Below, in pieces: positions 62,631 to 64,000 of a stretch of DNA of 64,000 nt (position 1 is its first letter; each line of letters starts with the position of its first letter). The position numbers were made by a program, and so were the translations under genes. Under the pieces are notes generated by a model, which saw only the letters and a list, made by a program, of their open reading frames with translations, was not told the DNA's origin and did no database searches. The stretch spans positions 1 to 64,000 of the forward strand of contig NZ_JAJSOH010000020.1 of the NCBI RefSeq assembly GCF_021277265.1, read 5' to 3'. The DNA comes from Kineosporia rhizophila. GTDB lineage: Bacteria > Actinomycetota > Actinomycetes > Actinomycetales > Kineosporiaceae.

Positions 62631-63836
62631 GCACACAACTCGAGCGGGTCCCGCGCCTGTGGGTGGGTGGGCTCTTCCTGGCCAGCATCGGTCTGTGGTC
62701 GGGTTTCTTCGGGCCGATCCAGGTGCTGCTCGCCCAGCAGGCCGAGGTGCTGGCCCCCGAGCACAAGGAATCGGCGCTGTCCCTGGTGACCGGTGTGGGG
62801 GCGGCGGTCTCCACCGTCCTGAACCCGTTCTGGGGCGCGCTTTCCGATCGCACCACGCTGCGCCTGGGACGTCGGCTGCCGTGGGTGCTCGGCGGGGCCG
62901 CTGCGGGCGCCGTGTCGATGGTGCTCCTGGCTCAGGCCGACAGCGTCGGGCAGATGGTCCTGGCCTGGGCGCTGGCCCAGGCCGGCCTGAACGCCATGCT
63001 GGCCGCGATCACCGCCACCGTGCCCGACCAGGTGCCGGTGCACGAGCGGGGTACCGTCGGCGGCGCCCTGGCCGTGGCCCAGACCCTGGGCGTGGTGGCC
63101 GGTTCCGGCATCGCCGCGGCCACCGGGAGCATTGCCGCCGGGTATCTCACGCTGGCGGCGGTGCTCCTGATCACCACCGTGCCCTACGCCCTCAATTCCC
63201 GCGACGTCCCGCAGTCCCGGCCACCGGCGTCCTTGAATTGGTCTGCGTTCTGGGTGTCGCCGCGTGAGCACCCCGACTTCGCCTGGGCCTGGCTCACCCG
63301 GTTCCTGATGAACCTGGGCAACGCGCTGCTCATCCTCTACCTGCTCTTCTACCTGGAAGACGCGGTGGGCCTGGCCGAGGACGAGGCCGAAGGGGCGGTG
63401 TTCGCCCTGACCGCGGTCTACGGCGCCTGCACTGTGGTCACCGCCTTCGCCGGTGGCTACTGGGTCCGACAAGGTCGGCCGGCGCAAGGTTTTCGTGATC
63501 TGGTCGGGCCTGGTCACGGCGGCCGCGCTGCTGCTGTTCGCCCTGGTGCCCACGCTGGCGGCGGCCTGGGTGGGGGCGGTGCTGCTGGGCATCGGGTTCG
63601 GCGCGTACACCGCCGTCGACTTCGCACTGATCACCCAGGTGCTGCCCGCGGCCGACGACCGCGCGAAGGATCTGGGCGTCATCAACATCGCCGCGGCCCT
63701 GCCGCAGGTGCTGGCCCCGGCCCTGGCGGCGGCCGTGCTGGCGCTCGAGCTGGGTTATGCCGGGGTGTTCGGGCTGGCGGCGGCGATCAGCGTGCTCGGA
63801 TCGGTGCTGGTGGGACGGATCCGGTCGGTGCCGTGA
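62627..63836 (+). pseudogene. MFS sugar transporter, apparently frameshifted
   Basis: From GTG 62627 the frame encodes a good MFS protein through nine or so helices (LWVGGLFLASIGLWSGFF, GALSDRTTLRLGRRLPWVLG, FLMNLGNALLILYLLFYLED). At 63462-63464 (GGG) it goes out of frame: the expected continuation W-SDKVGRRKVFVIWSG and the last helices are read one base later, to the stop at 63836. Removing one G restores a full-length protein of about 402 residues. It may be a sequencing error or a true, recent inactivation. Coupling to GH1 implies a beta-glucoside transporter (GPH/SLC45-like). Confidence 0.8.
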
Positions 63837-63852
63837 ATGGCGGCGCGGTCCG

Positions 63853-64000
63853 CTACTCGGCCAGCCCGAGCAGCTCCTCCTGCCACGACTGCCGCCGGCC
63901 ATCGATCGAACCGACCGGACCAGCCGACCGGATCCCGTGCAGAGCACTCATCGACCAGCACACCAGCCCGTCCAGCGCCCTCACCCCAACCTGCTCGAAC
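63853..64000 (-). CDS. hypothetical protein, C-terminal fragment at window edge
   Basis: About 49 residues of an open frame entering from the right edge and stopping at 63853 (TAG). It contains VGVRALDGLVCWSMSALHG and ends RRQSWQEELLGLAE. It is too short to assign. It converges with the transporter, leaving 16 bases between. Confidence 0.45.
   Translation of the reverse strand, partial: FEQVGVRALDGLVCWSMSALHGIRSAGPVGSIDGRRQSWQEELLGLAE

Overview
The window is about 64 kb of very GC-rich DNA from an actinobacterium. The evidence is the company the genes keep: Lsr2, OpcA, a RamB-type regulator beside isocitrate lyase, a luciferase-like F420-type oxidoreductase, many GTG/TTG starts, and several genes with a TANNNT -10 box ending 6-7 bases before the ATG (leaderless transcripts). 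The ctaB / tkt-tal-pgi-zwf-opcA-pgl block is the usual actinobacterial order. A soil genus near Kineosporia is my guess from overall feel only. The first ~32 bases are an almost pure G run, probably an assembly or sequencing edge artefact.

Layout. 1-8.1 kb: end of a PAS-GAF-GGDEF cyclase, a two-helix membrane protein, two minus-strand genes (one a decayed endonuclease/phosphatase-fold protein), a coupled glycosyltransferase-like plus kinase-like pair, and a secreted CocE/NonD hydrolase. 8.1-8.9 kb: a YefM/RelE-type toxin-antitoxin pair. 8.9-18.8 kb: pentose-phosphate genes on the minus strand, with heme O synthase diverging. 18.8-27.2 kb: LLM oxidoreductase, a GGDEF-EAL protein, a Dabb protein with an MFS exporter behind a palindromic operator, a flavin monooxygenase, a TusA-like protein and Lsr2. 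27.2-31.6 kb: an SDR, a 1.75-kb gene-free stretch of degenerate and tandem repeats, an HxlR regulator with its NAD(P)-binding partner, and an acidic small protein with a strong terminator.

31.6-46.6 kb is accessory metabolism and regulation: epoxide hydrolase, a SipW-like signal peptidase with a CalY/TasA-like secreted protein, hemerythrin, methyltransferase, MocR regulator diverging from an aldo/keto reductase, ZIP transporter, serine hydrolase, TetR regulator, GNAT, GlxA-type regulator, GAPDH, SnoaL-like protein, and an AraC regulator diverging from another aldo/keto reductase. 46.6-49.9 kb: an MMPL exporter diverging from a PadR regulator. 49.9-58.0 kb: a third aldo/keto reductase, then a minus-strand amino-sugar oligosaccharide operon (lipoprotein, two permeases, GH20 hexosaminidase, Tat-exported unknown protein) behind a ROK repressor. 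58.1-61.2 kb: RamB-like regulator diverging from isocitrate lyase and a coupled small gene. 61.3-64 kb: GH1 beta-glucosidase followed by a sugar MFS transporter broken by an apparent single-base frameshift.

The unifying themes are central carbon flux (pentose phosphate, glyoxylate shunt, GAPDH), sugar and chitin-derived oligosaccharide use, and many small regulator/target pairs whose palindromic operators are visible in the divergent gaps. The least ordinary DNA is the repeat-filled gap at 28.0-29.8 kb.
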